NCBI RefSeq assembly: GCF_001723175.1
Contig: NC_064651.1
Location: 3,224,001 to 3,288,000 of the forward strand
DNA from: Penicillium oxalicum
Lineage: Eukaryota > Ascomycota > Eurotiomycetes > Eurotiales > Aspergillaceae
Length of the DNA: 64,000 bases
Direction of reading: 5' to 3'
Made by a program: the position numbers and the translations under genes. Positions within the stretch are counted from its first letter, which is position 1. Each line of letters begins with the position of its first letter. Shown here one piece after another: positions 34,710-47,246 of the stretch. Under the pieces are notes generated by a model, which worked only from the letters and a program-made list of their open reading frames with translations, had not been told where the DNA came from and ran no database searches.

Positions 34710-37530
34710 GAATATGATATTTGAGAATCAGCTTTTCATGGACTGCTACCATTTTCAAAAAAAGAAAAAAAAAAACTAAAGAGATTGTTAGGATTCGCAG
34801 GTACTCAGAAAGTGAATAGGAGTAGGCACAAGAAATGCGGTCATCCAGGATCAGTAGAGCAGCTATTAATGGCTGGACATGACTGCTCTATTTCAGGTAA
34901 ACAGAGAACCACTCTGGTGATGGAGAAACTCGCCATGGAGTTGTTTCTAGTCATCTATGGTCATCCCGATACCCTCCTGACATTAGATAGCTTAGCTAGA
35001 CTCTTGACTAGCAAAAGGCGGATCGAACGGAGAAGATCTTTTATCAAATTTCTCATGCAGAAAAGAATTATCAACAGCCACGCGCTGGAGACCAGCAGAC
35101 GTGTTCCACGTTTCTGCTTGGAGTTGAGCCCATTTTTCTTGGGGGATGAAGTGGCATGTACGAAATGCTGAAAGAGGTGGGATTTGGAGCAAGCTGGTCT
35201 TATTGGTTTTGAAACAAGTACTTCACTCGCATCTTTTGTCTGCTCTTTTCAAGGAGACGGAGATTCGGAAACATTAGCTGTCTGGGCTACTCTGAGAGCA
35301 TCTGTATGACTGCTTGAAGCAAAGGTGGATACCGCTCCGCATGATCTAAAACGGCGACAATGCCAGCCAAGACATCAGCCAGGGGAAACCCAATACTCTC
35401 AAAAAGCTAAATTGAAAAAAAGGTCTATGAGCTGAAACAACCCTACATATGGTCGCCGCCTGGAAGCATGAGGGACGGGCTGTTTCACTTCATACCAGCC
35501 ACTTTATTAGGCCCGTTGGGCGACCTCATACGTTTGAGCAACCCGTTTCGAGATCGAATGCCCCATTCTATCATTGGTATCGACCACAGTGTGGGCGGTT
35601 TTCAAATGTTCATCGTCTCGTGCAAAGAACATCGTTTCTCCTGTCTCTTTTTATTGATCACAAAGCCTCGGCTCCGGTTTATTGTTTTCCAACAGAGATG
35701 CTGATCACCCATCTGTGGAATTGTAGACATTGACGGGCAATTTTGCCTGATCTCCGAGAAATATGAGTTACAGTACTGACCTTTCGTGAAAGGCTCAGAA
35801 AATCAGATCCGCGAGACCTCGGGCAGTGCCTTTGATTTGAGACCCAGGCATTTTCTACGCGGTCAAATTCAACTGGGAGAGACAGCCTCACTGACTCCAA
35901 TAGCAGAAGCTCTCGTCATCATTACACATCATGAAGTAGGTCTCCCCACTACTAGCTCCGCGCTCAGACTGGACCAGGAAATGGTGGAGAGAGTCATTCT
36001 GCGGAGGGTATCGCCCTTGACGATTGCTGAATAGATTGACTAAAGTGTCCAAAGAGCCGCTGAATGTGCCAATGCCAATCTTTGGAGCAAGCACGCTCGG
36101 TTTAGTAGAAGCTCAAGCAAGGCCCACTCACACCGACACGCTGTGAAGAAGTCTGGTGCCCCGCGGCCAAACGACGATCAATCTTGATCCATCGATAACG
36201 GCTCTGCAATCGTGCTTTGATTCCGAGCCAATGAACTCCTTGCAGTCATGCACCGGTGATCATGAGCATGTGATTTGCATGCGATCTTTCCAAGATACAT
36301 CTTTTTTTTTCTTCCTTTTCTCTTCGAGCACTCTCACTCCTGAGCGATTTCTGATTCGGGACCGTCCTGACCGACCCAAAGGATCCACGGCCTCGATATT
36401 TTAGCCTCGAGCTTATTTAGCGCGGAGCCATCCACTTGACAGAACAAGATTTGCAACGACACGCAGACGAACGGAGTCACGGTGCCACTAATCGCGCTAG
36501 TGTGATGACCCAACACCTGCTTTGACCCTCTGTCAGCATCATTCCCTAGTCGACAGGGGGGGAGTCATCTTTCCCCTTCGGAGCATCGTCCTGCTCCCAT
36601 TACCCAAGTATCATGGTTGGAAACTGAAGAACGAGCTCTGCTGGAGCCAAGGGTATGCCACTCGGGCCTCTGATTGCTTGGCCAAAAGCATCTCCGTCTG
36701 GTGGGAAAGAAAAGCCAAAAAAAAGAACCAGTTCAGATGGTGCCTTGATTTTATGGTTTCTATCCACTCGCATGTCCAGAGGATCCTCGCCCCGGTTTCC
36801 GTTCCAATGCATTCGGGACCCAGCGAAGAGCCACTCGAAGGGAAAAACAAGCCCCGCCAACGGATTTCCATTCTCAACTGGCGCTCACCTTGGCAATCCC
36901 GTCATTGGCCTGTGGTGACTGGAGCGGCGGACCGCCACAACCACCGAACTTTCCATTCCTAGCGATTCCCACCAGTTCAATGGTCCTCTGGCTGAGTGCC
37001 GCGGTGCATCGATCGGTCGTGGTTGCCGTTAGGGAAGAAATCGGCGGTTCCAATAACATATTTTTTTTTTCGCAGCAGCAGCTTAGCCACAACCGAACTT
37101 CTTTGTACACTTCGACGTTGGCGCTCCCTGAAAACTGGTGGCTACAAGACGCTGGGTTGGACTCCCATATGCGCTGGGTGATCGGCGTATAAGACAGGTG
37201 GCTGATCCACGAGTACGGCGCACCCTCGGCGATCAAGTCTGTACTATAAAGAGACTTTTTTTTTTCTTTCCTGCGCCACGGTACAAGGGACCCTCACCAG
37301 TTGAGCCGCTTACTGACGGTGCCAGCGCTCTGTCTCTCTTCCGCGGGAGAACCAGCTGGCATAAGATCATCACATTCCCACTCTCCTTCTTTCATGGCGT
37401 AACATGACCGCGTCGCCGAATCGAAGTCATAGTTCTGACCTTAACCACATCTTTTCCGGGAAGCTATCTCGACGACCCATTTCAGTGTGCAAGGGATGTT
37501 CATTACACCATCCAAAGATCAATAACGAAC
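34710..37530. other. Intergenic interval of 2.8 kb
   Basis: No credible gene. A 128-residue ORF at 34785-35171 and others near 36500-37200 have no family resemblance and overlap ORFs in the opposite frame. Confidence 0.5.
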
Positions 37531-39011
37531 ATGGTTGGCGTGCCAAAAAGCAAAGGATGCCAAATATGCCGGCAGCGGCGCGTGAAGGTACTTGTTCCCT
37601 GCTGTATTGACCGTGAATCCGCTGCGTCTTCATCTTACCAATCTGTGGACCTTTGCAGTGCGACTTACTCCGTCCGGAATGCACTCAATGCCGGCGTTAT
37701 GGCGTCAATTGCCCTGGCTACTATCGTCCCCATAAATTCATGGACGAAGGTCCGCAGCTTCGTCAACGATTCACGAAAAAACAGTTTCCCTCCGACGACT
37801 TGACCACAACACCGGAGTCCATGGATGAGCGCATTGTTCCATCTCTGGCCTCGGGATCGATGGGAAAACAGCAACCGGTCGTATTCGGGTCCTTCGTCCT
37901 CACAGCCTTTACTCGATGGTTTGGACTGAACCGATATAGAGTCCAGATGCCATGGACGGCATACGTTGCGCAACATGGCGGGCAAAGCCCGGCCTTTGAC
38001 GCGGCTGTGGTCAGCATTAATACGATGTTTCTCTCCCAAAGACATCAGAACCCTGCTCTCCAGCAGTCCAGTCAAGAAGTATACAGCAAAGCGCTGCGAT
38101 TGTTCAGTGGCCGGATTCGCGATGCACACATGATGAAGTCAACCGAGAGCGTGAGCATCACGATCATCCTGAGTCTATTTGAAGCATATTCTAGAACCAA
38201 CCCAGACTCGTGGGCGCACCATGCAGCTGGAACTGCATTACTGATGGAGCATCGCGGGCCCAAGGCGCACTTGGTCGGATTTGACCGATGCCTCTATCTG
38301 TCCTTCCGTAGCTTCTTGGTGGCAGAGGCGTTTCTCCGAGGAAGACGATGCCTCTTTGAACTCCCCGAGTGGCAGCAGCACATTGACCAGATCCGCATCG
38401 AAGACATGTCATCACCCAAAGTCGACGGACCCATCTCTCTTTTTATTGACTTGCAAGATCGGATTTTCAAGGAAGTGGTCAAAGTACCGGGTTTACTTGT
38501 ACGGGCGCGTGAACTGCGCACGGTCGACAATCCCTCACAGGCCAGGAAAGCCTTGTCGACGCAAGCTTGCCGAATCAGCCATTCCATCCACACATTATCT
38601 GCGCATCTACGCACCGCTGCCGCCGTGCAAAGCTACGAATGGTGCAGTGGCAGTGCCACCAACAGGAGGGAAAAGTCCTTCATCGGCCCAATACCGAACA
38701 CATTCCCTCAAGAATTCGCAAACAGTGTTCTCCGCGGTGTGGATCAATGCCAATTTATTCTTCGCCTCTTGCTCGATTACATCAACCAATTTGAGGGGGA
38801 TACACGATCCCGGTCACCGGAGGATCTGGATGCTGAGCCGGTTGATCCGCTTCCCTTTCGGTTTGTTTCGAGGCTAACCTCCTCTCAACCAGGGACGGCA
38901 GAGACAGAGGCAGACAATAGCGGTCGGGAGTTGCCGTCTCCAGATGAATGGTTGGATCTCGTGGCGGCATCAATGGGGCTGGAAGCATTCGACATCGCCA
39001 CTACCGCGTGA
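37531..39011 (+). CDS. Zn2Cys6 fungal transcription factor
   Basis: Predicted 469-residue regulator. Exon 1 is 37531-37587 (19 codons, donor GTACTT), exon 2 is 37659-39011 after TTGCAG. The intron falls inside the zinc cluster; the join gives GCQICRQRRVK then CDLLRPECTQCRRYGVNC, with Cys 10, 13, 20, 27, 30 and 37 spaced C-X2-C-X6-C-X6-C-X2-C-X6-C. The rest matches the fungal-specific domain of the DUF3468 type: FTRWFGLNRYR, LFEAYS, WAHHAAGTALLMEHRGP and SFLVAEAFLRGRRCLFELPEW. The translation without splicing would lose Cys 20, which supports the intron. Convergent with cdc14. Confidence 0.9.
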
Positions 39012-39681
39012 GATGGTCTCTGAAGCCGGACCTTTGGCAAGCGAGCATCCGCGACCAGCGAGGCTTGACTTGGATCTACAGCCAGTCTGCTACGTGGTGT
39101 GGGCGGAATGCCCATCTGGCCCATCTGACCGAATGCACTACGCAAAACGGAACCGGATTTCAGAAAAAGTTTGAGAAAGAAGATACTTGTACAAGCTCAT
39201 GAGACTGAGTTTCGTATCGACATGAAAAACGGAGGCGGAAAGAAGCGCCCTCATACACAGAACATTATGCAACGAAGATGGAGGGAAATCTAGGCTCTGC
39301 AGATAAAGACTGGTCTGGGGGGAAAAAGCAGACAACAAGCCATGCGCTGCGACGAGTTTCATTCCTTCGTATCTGGGAAAATTTCCATGATTCACACAAC
39401 AAAACGCCACGCAACCCCTATCCCGAAAGCACAGTCATCCCAAACGCCGCGAGAGAGACAAACAGAGAGAAAAAGAAAGAGGCAAAGGCGAAGTCCCCAT
39501 GAACGTGTACTTGTTGCCCCGGCACGGAGCGGAGAGGGGGAGCGAGAGAAGGCATTAAAACCGTCAAGAGTCGCAAGAATAGAAAAAGGGTATGCATAAT
39601 AGGTGCCCATCGAGGACCGGAAGAAGCGAAAAAGAGGTCAACCACAGGAAGACTTGGGACGTGCCAATGCGCTCAGCGAAT
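39012..39681. other. Convergent 3' flanks
   Basis: Shared downstream interval of the Zn2Cys6 gene (+) and cdc14 (-). Purine-rich near 39440-39560. No gene. Confidence 0.5.
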
Positions 39682-41781
39682 CTATGCAACGGTGCGAGTA
39701 GCCCGGATTGGACTCGAGGTACTACCGACACGGCCACTCGGCTTGCGGACTCCGCGAGACTCGCTCTTGTTGCTGTCCGTGACCCGTCGCGGGCTGGTCC
39801 GGACCTTGGTGACGGAAATAGTTCCGCTGGCACTCTTGCGACTGGAAGGGGTCTTGGGGGCCCCCGTCTCCGTCCAGTTCTCTCGATCCTCGTGAATCTC
39901 ATCGGTGAGCGTGTAGCTGGCCGTTACCGTCGCGGAGTAGCTGATTGACCGCGAGGTGGTAGTGTTGACTGGGGATCGAGAGGATCGCTTGGCCAGCTTG
40001 CGGAGTTGGACCTCCTCGTCGCTTTCGACGCTCTCGTTGCTCAGACGATGACCGCGAGGGGTGCGTGACTCTGTTTGTTTGTGGGTCTCATGCTCCGTGA
40101 TCAAAGACCCCGAAGTGGTCCGGGCGTAGGGATGGTGGCGCGAGTCCTTGCGGTGTGACTTGCGAGGCTGTCCCGGGGTGGGGGCCGGGAGATTCTCCTC
40201 GTGGTAGGTCGCAGCACCCTCATTGTGGTCAATCTCCCCGAGCGCGGCACGCTTGGAGTGGCTGTTGGTGGGAGGCGTTGAGACGACGCCGTTGCTTGCA
40301 CGCTTCTTGGTAGAAACACGAGCTGGGGTGACGGGGGCGGACTGAGCGAGCTTCTCACGCATGCTATCCTCGAACCACCACTCCCGGAATGCTCCCTGGT
40401 TCAGATGCAACCAGTGTTGTTGGGGACCAACAACCATACCGGGGCGCATGAATCGCATGAAGGCAATGACCTCGTTCGCGGTGAACCCATAGCGGTAGAT
40501 GAGGTAGGCACCAATCAAGCAACCGGTCCGCCCGAGACCAGCCTTGCAGTGGACTGCGATCCCCTTCTTCTTCACCGTGATCATATCATGCGCCATCTTG
40601 ATAAACCTCCGCACCAGGGTCAGGGGTGGGCACGTTCCGTCCTCAAAGATCATGTCGATGTGCTGAATGCCCAAGGCCGTAAAGTATGAGGGGCTGTAGA
40701 GCTCCGAGTTCAATCGAACCACAAGACCGATATCGCGGGAGAAGAAATGAGCAAGGACGTTCTTGAATGGCAGCGGAAGTTTAGCCGAGCTGATCTCGGA
40801 GAGGGATGAAGGCAGAGCGTCGTATTCAGGCGTGTTGACAGGGACCGGCGCGACGGGTTGATGTTGGGGGGAAGCAAAAGCGAGGAAGTTGGGTGTCACC
40901 CAGTTGAAGTCGCCCATGTCGACTCTTTCGAATTTCTCATATCTGGACGGGGGAAAAGTCAGTTAGGATGAGGGCACAATTCATTGTCGGGCGAGACCAA
41001 AAGAGAAAAAAAAACTTCAACAAAAGAGCTAGAGAAAGGGAAAGCGCACTCTTCAAGGTTAAAGTCACGAAGTCCGCACAGACCCTGCTCTTTGGCCTTC
41101 CAGACTCCGTAGACAACATCTTGGATGTTCAGAATAAAGTCGGCCTGGCTGTATCCGGCATCTCGGAAGGGCATGTAAGGAGGGTCTGCCTGTGCGATGG
41201 GGGCGAGGGCCAAGTGAGGAGGCCAAGACTGGATGAGAACCATGTAGCACGCCACGAGGCAGGCTGCATTTGCGCGGCTACGAGCGTCGGTCTTGCTGTA
41301 GAACACGACGGGACGATCGCTGTTGGCGGGATCTCCGAGGATTTCATGGAACAGGACCGCAAATCGGTAGAGGTGGCCGATGTGCAGGGGACCAAAGTCC
41401 GCATGGAACGCATTGTAGAGAAGCGTGTCGTCGACGGTAAAGTAGACGGGAGATCGGCGCTTGGTGGACGGAGTGGCGGGTTGCGCACGAGCGGACCGTT
41501 TGCTGGGAGACTTGGGCTGCTCGGTCGGAAAAGGGAATGGGGTTCGGGAGGAGGGGGTCGAGTCGTAGGATGCGAGATAGAGACGATCTGCAGGGGAAGG
41601 GAGCACGACGTTAGAGATCAAAAGATGCGAGCACAGTGATTGTGTGGTGTTGGGTGGAATGTTTGTTTATTTGTTTTTTTTTTTGGTGTTGGGTGTCCAG
41701 ATTCGGCGGAGAGGAGTCACATCAAGACGCACCTTGGATATACTCGATCATCTGGCCCGGATGGCCAGCGTGGGAACTCAT
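39682..41781 (-). CDS. cdc14: Cdc14 dual-specificity phosphatase
   Basis: Tyrosine/serine phosphatase that reverses CDK phosphorylation, acting in mitotic exit, septation and cytokinesis. Predicted 615 residues. Exons: 41781-41733, 41587-41050 and 40942-39682 (donors GTGCGT, GTGCGC; phases 1 and 2). The N-terminal A domain includes PVYFTVDDTLLYNAFHADFGP and FRDAGYSQADFILNI; the catalytic B domain has the P-loop HCKAGLGRTG with Cys328 and Arg334, followed by the RPGMVVGPQQHWLH motif of Cdc14 proteins. The C-terminal 240 residues are basic, Ser/Thr-rich and disordered, with SP/TP sites and an RxL motif usual for regulation and nuclear/SPB targeting. The length is normal for a filamentous ascomycete. 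Confidence 0.96.
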
Positions 41782-44700
41782 GACGCTTGATTTCTCTGGT
41801 ATTGTCTTACGACGCGGTCGACTTGCGCGAGAGAAAGAGAGAGGAAAAAGAGAGTGCAAGATCAAGCTTTAGGTCAGGTCTGAAGAGTCAGGAACACAAT
41901 GCGTCGTGCACGATTGCTTGCTGGACGCCGGTCACTGATAATTCCAAAATGACGATGTCGCTCAGAAGCGCATGATCAAATGAGACCAGACACGTTGTGA
42001 GAAGTCGGAGGCCAGGCGATAATGATACGATCTGAGTAAGTGATGCGCTGTATAGAGTGACCGACTGTGAAAGAGGGGAAAGTTATGAGAGAGAGAGAGA
42101 GAGAGCAATTGATCTGGGAGCAGAAGAATAATATCTGATGGCGTTGGGGCAGCTGCCATGCCACGCTAAGCGGCTGTTATGTTATGCTGGGCTGTTTTGG
42201 GACTAGTGCGTCCTGTTGACTCGACAACCGCCGTTGGCCTCAGGCTTTTGCACGGGCAGGGTTTTTCCAGTCCCTTCAGCCTTGCACCATGTCCAGAGTA
42301 AACAACACTTGATCATCAAGGACTCAACCGTAGACAGAGAACTGTCGTCGAAGCATTATCCGTGCGCAATCAATGTGTTTGTTTTTCCAAGAGTCAGGTT
42401 GGTGATCTCAACGAGAGGTTTCTATTCGCAACAATCGCGGATGCTACACAGTAAATACATAGTCTGGACGGTCCCCACCATCACCCATCATATCCTCTCT
42501 CATAGCATGGAATCTTCAATTGATGTTCTGTTTTGTTTTGATCATCCGGCTTTGCATCATCTCTCCGTATGTCGGCATCGGTTCCAGGTGGGGGAATCTG
42601 ATGAAGAAGAAAAGGGCACTGTGTATGCAGCTAGAGCATTCCAATCCCCATTGTGACCATTCGCATGGCTCGATCGCCGATCTCCCACAGTGGCATCTTG
42701 GATCGCAAATCAAGATTTGTCCCCATCTGGCGCGCAGAGCGGGGGTGTATACCTCTTCACACTTTAGTTGGCATACCGTCATAATGATGGTCTTTCCATG
42801 CTGAGAGTCCAGACCATGAGCATCATGGACTCGGGGCCGAATCTTTCCTTCTTGGACCTATTCCCACCTATCCCACCATCATGATCGGAATATGGATGAC
42901 GAGATCGGCCGAGGAACATCAACACTCCAGGCGTGGGGGTATAATGGATCACTTGACCCATATTATATACCTATCTACCTGCTGCAAATTCGTCTTTCTC
43001 CGAGTCAAGTGGTATTACACCAGCGTAATGAAGGTTGAGCCTATCAACCTACATGGAGGTAGGTACCAGGAGGTAGCAAGCTATTGGAAACGCGGGACCT
43101 AGCCGTAAATGTTTGGTTGCTCGGGCGAGGTTTTCATGCAACGGAAAATGTATACTGCTACCTCCAGATGAAGGTCCATACCCGATACCTTCAACCAAAC
43201 ACCTATCCTGTCGCGCACCATTTATGCTCTGGGTTCCATCGGAATCCAATATATCCATCTATTATGGGCAGCAATCAACAAACTGCTCCGAATTGATACT
43301 AAGGACTCGCCAGTCCGAGAGGAGTCCAGAGTCTCCCTTCTTGACCCAAGGCGCAACCGATGCGTCCGGACAAGAACCAGACACAAGATCATTGATTGGA
43401 AGACTTCAATTCTGGACTTGACCATGATTCATCGGGTCACTTACCTAGTAGACACCTGAGTTTCTGGCTTGACTGGAACCTCAGAACTGCGATCAACCTG
43501 GGCAACTGCCGTCTGCCAACTTTGTTTCTGCGTGAATGAGGCTGGCGTTCCATACGAAGAACTAGACTTTCTGATATGGAGAAGAGAAACCATTATTTTG
43601 AGCTACATCGTCCCATGCACAGATACTTTGAAGCCTCGAAGTAGCACATTGAGGGAACCGCTTCGATTGATCCCCAGCTGCATGAGCTGAGAACAGGTAT
43701 TTAGAGCATGGGAGCGAAAAGCTACGATGGAAGTCGGAAAATTTGCTGCGAAAATTCAATCGAACGAGGGATGGGAAGACTCAACTGGAGAATCAAATAT
43801 GTATTTTGAAAGCAACTCGAGGACGCCTTTGCAGTATCGAGTCTCTCGTTCCGCCCGTCTGCTACTGAAGCTCAGTGTGCCCTCTCGATCGATTATTACC
43901 TTGCCCATCTATCTGGATCATATCGCAACGAATGAGCAAGCACGTATTCATCCCCGGTTGAAGATATCGTCACGGTGCAATTCAAAGTGTTGACTGCACA
44001 TACAAAATGAAGCAGAAGGGAAAAAAATATATCTCGAGCAGGTCATGGGATTAAAGCCTAAGGATATGTATATTCGCGGAGGATGGATAATCAGCAACCC
44101 AAGGAGCACTTTGATATATCTGGATCAACGTGGAGAAAACAATATACCTTTCCGAGTGTATTACCTCTCGATCTGTTTGTGCAGCCAGTTCCTGCGCTTG
44201 GGGCGTTAGGGGACTTCTGCATTTCAACTGCGGTCTACACGTCACATCCAACGTGTGTCCCTCGCATGCCGCCGGACGCGACGACCATGGAACGTCCGAG
44301 CCACCAAAACAAAGGCCTGGCGGACGAGGGAGAGAGAGAGAGAGAGGTGGAGATATTTACCTATTTTTCTTGATCATGGAAAAAAGTTCCACCTTGACGA
44401 GTGTGGTTCCAATCACTCAGTGATTATACACATTCTACGCCGTAGCGTGTGTAGTTCAACAGAGAGGGATGCTTGGAAACTTACCCACAGCACTGATCGA
44501 CATGGTCGCAGATCGACTTTCACTAGCCTCCTCAATTCCACGCTGGTACTGCAACTGAGCAAGCGCTTGATCCAATGGAGACGACTCGACTTAGAACAAG
44601 ATCTACGAGGGAGATGTTTGGGAATAGGGCAGCAGCACAGAATTTCACAGTGCAGGTCCTGACCACAGCATCATGTTGGACCCCTTTTAGCCTGCAGAAT

Positions 44701-45112
44701 TACGATCGACGAGGGCTTTTCGTGGGCAAAAAAGAAGGGAAACGATAGCTTACACTTGTCACTCACCCTGCACATGGAGCGTATGGCCTGTGATAAGCTC
44801 TGCCCGTAGCTTTTGCATAGATCTTTGACCCCTGGTGATCTTCCGGTTCAATGTATGCAAGGAGTGGATGGCGTTTACTGCAAAAGCAAAGTGTGAGTAC
44901 TGAAGCTCCGGGCGTTGGGTCGAATCCTGCTCGATACTGAGGTTGGATCCGGTATATAAGAGACTGGATCGGTCTCTGTCACACCAGAACTATTCAGTTG
45001 CATCGCCAGTCACTCTTTTCAGATCCCCTCAGTTGGTCATTCTGTTTTTTTGCAGCTGCAATCTCACTCTTAGTCAATCCTTAAAGTCTCTGATTATTCA
45101 AAAAAAGCAACC
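41782..45112. other. Intergenic interval of 3.3 kb
   Basis: Upstream of both cdc14 (-) and the Lys-Arg repeat protein gene (+). A GA microsatellite lies near 42089-42105 and another GA run near 44331-44346. No credible coding region seen. Confidence 0.5.
44953..44958 (+). promoter_or_regulatory. TATA box of the repeat-protein gene
   Basis: TATATA in GGTATATAAG, 155 bases before the start codon at 45113, followed by a CT-rich stretch. The position fits a TATA-driven, strongly expressed secreted protein. Confidence 0.55.
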
Positions 45113-46313
45113 ATGAAGTTCACTGGAGTGACGGTTTCCCTGGCCTTGACAGGCATGGCTTCTGCCGCTGCGCTCCCTCCACTCATTCCCGGTGCTGGTG
45201 GCCTCACGAGCGGTCTCGGTGGTCTTGGTGGCCTCGGCGGCAATGCGGGTGATTCAGATGGCTCGAACGGCGAGCTACAGGGAAGCAATGTCCTCGACGG
45301 TGTTTTGGGAGGCAGCGTGAAGCGCCAGCTTAAATCCGCGGGTCTTCCCGACGTGGCAGGTCTGGCTGGAGGCCCCAGCGGCATCATCGGGGCTCTCGGT
45401 GCGGGATCCCAGGACCCTTCTCAGGGCCCTCTCGGTGGTCTGCTGGGCGGTATCCCAGGCCTCGAGCAGTCTCAGCTCGAGACTGCGCAGCCTGTCGCCA
45501 ATGGAGCTGGAAGCTCTCTCGACGGCGCGACAGGGATCGCTGGTAGCGCGGCTGGCACGGCGGAGACCACTAGCCAGGGCGCTGCGGACACGGCCGAGCA
45601 TACTGTTACTGGCATGGATCCTGTCAAGCGCCAGCTTGAGTCCCTAGGCCTACCCGGAACTGGTAGTTTGGACAGAACCATCGGGGGCATCACCGGAGGC
45701 GTCACCGGCGGCTCCACGGGTGGCATTCTCAAGCGCCAGCTTAAATCACTGGGCCTCCCTGGAACCGATAGTTTGGACAGAACGATCGGGGGGGTCACCG
45801 GAGGCGTCACCGGCGGCATCGTCAAGCGTGTCATCAGTCCTATGCAGCCTGTCACCGATGCCGTTGGTACTTCATTGAATGGGGCCACTGGATCGATCGG
45901 CAGTGCGGTTGTTACTGCGGAGAGCACCAGCTCGGGCGTCGTTGGTACGGTTGAGAGCGGCCTGGCCAATGCTGGCCCTGGTAAGCTTGCCTCCCATCAC
46001 AGCAAGATGGTGTTCAATCGCTAACGGAGACGATCATCTCAGTCGAGAAGCGTCAGTTCGGCAACCTTCCCGCGACCACCTCGCAAACTGGTTCTGATGT
46101 GATGGCCGGTCTCTCTGGAAGTATGCAGTTCCTCCCGCCCCCTGAGCCGATTTGATTGTCCGATCTGACCTTTTGACCTTAGACCCCAGTGGCCTGTACG
46201 GGGCCCTCGCCAATTTGCAGACCCTCGTCAACGCTGGCGAAATTTCTCCCAGTGACATTTCTAACATGCCCGAGGCTGTCCAGCAGGTGATCGCTAACCT
46301 CGCCGTGGCATAG
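45113..46313 (+). CDS. Secreted repeat protein with multiple Kex2 (Lys-Arg) sites
   Basis: Predicted 358-residue secretory precursor. Exons: 45113-45980, 46043-46120 and 46183-46313; donors GTAAGC and GTATGC, phases 1 and 1. Residues 1-19 are a signal peptide (MKFTGVTVSLALTGMASAA). Five Lys-Arg pairs at 70-71, 172-173, 207-208, 238-239 and 292-293 would be cut by kexin; four are followed by Gln. Module A (QLKS/ESxGLPGTxSLDRTIGG plus TGGVTGG) occurs twice fully (174-206, 209-237) and once partly at 72. Module B (QPVxxAxGxSLxGATGxxGSA...) occurs at about 126-166 and 245-287. Kexin cutting would yield fragments of about 101, 34, 31, 54 and 65 residues. No Cys or Tyr lies in the repeats. Not recognised as a named family; it fits the loose class of Kex2-processed repeat proteins. 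Confidence 0.85.
45623..45838 (+). repeat. DNA-level tandem repeat coding module A
   Basis: Two copies beginning near 45626 and 45732 start with AAGCGCCAGCTT and share most of about 85 bases, including GGACAGAAC and GGAGGCGTCACCGGCGGC. A weaker third start lies at 45318. High nucleotide identity suggests recent duplication or gene conversion. Confidence 0.8.
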
Positions 46314-46802
46314 ATGCCTTGTCCTCGAGGGCATCGCCCTTGCACGATGGCCTGATGTTGGCTGTCTGTTCAAGTTCCCCTCCTCTTGTATCTTTCTCTT
46401 CACATTGCCGGTTCATGGACTCTCCATGGAAACGCTCTTCAGCTGTGTATTATTTCTTTTTTGAAAAAAAGGGTCTATAATTTGAAATATGATATGTGTA
46501 TGATGACTGTTTACTTTGATTGGCAGGCCACGAGTCTATTCTGTAGTGGATCGCACAGCCCAGGCGGTGGAGGATTGGTGGTCCTGTACGCATGTAATGA
46601 AAGTACCGTAATTACAGATTCCAATACTCCCCTCGAGAATCTTCCCATTTCGAGCAGCAGACCTCCATTGTTCCGCATTGGAAAAAATAAAATAGCCCAC
46701 ACCACCAGCAACACCTCTTCTCGAACCACCACCCCTTGACGAGATCTTGCCTCTTCCCCCGTGGAAAGAAAACTCTCCCAACTACACCACTTCAACTACG
46801 CC
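46314..46802. other. Interval between repeat protein and pcc1
   Basis: 3' flank of the repeat protein and promoter of pcc1 in tandem orientation. No gene is seen. Confidence 0.5.
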
Positions 46803-47246
46803 ATGGCCACCCCAAAAGTCTCCGAGACGGAATTCCCGTACTCATTGTATGATCTTTGATCACCCCGCCTCGGCCTCGTGTGGCCGCACGCCAGTACCAA
46901 CTGACGCTCCCCACTGAACAGGACCATCTCTCTCCCTCTACCATCAAATCGCCTTGCTTCCTCTGCCCTCCAGACTCTCGAGGTGGATAATGAACTCTCC
47001 CCATTTGTTCGACGCACCTTTGCCTTGACCGCTCCCGCCTGTGACACCCCCGGCGAACCGCAGGAGAAGAAGCAGAAGCAGGACCCCGAGGAAACCAGGA
47101 CCGTCCTGCAGACCACCTACCGCGCCACGACCAATCGCATGCTTCGTGTTGCAGTCAATGGATTCATGGAGAGCTTGGGTGTCGTTTTGGGTGTCATGGC
47201 TGAGCTAGACGTGGACGTACTGGCGGCAGAGGGAGTCGAGGAGTGA
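46803..47246 (+). CDS. pcc1: Pcc1, KEOPS/EKC complex subunit
   Basis: Small subunit of the KEOPS/EKC complex, which makes the t6A modification of ANN-decoding tRNAs and affects telomeres and transcription. Predicted 122 residues. Exon 1 is 46803-46846, exon 2 is 46922-47246 (donor GTATGA, acceptor AACAG, phase 2). The product reads ...EFPYSLTISLPLPSNRLASSALQTLEVDNEL, then TYRATTNRMLRVAVNGFMESLGVVLGVM, the two-half pattern of the CTAG/Pcc1 family: N-terminal strands with SNRLA and C-terminal R.LRV..N.F...L..V. A charged insert (GEPQEKKQKQDPEETR) makes it longer than yeast Pcc1. Confidence 0.88.

Noticed and set aside
45113..46313. Reading the repeat-protein gene as a dikaritin (ustiloxin/asperipin-type) RiPP precursor
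   Set aside because: There are no Tyr-containing core repeats, and no UstYa-like (DUF3328), tyrosinase or kexin-cluster gene lies within the window.
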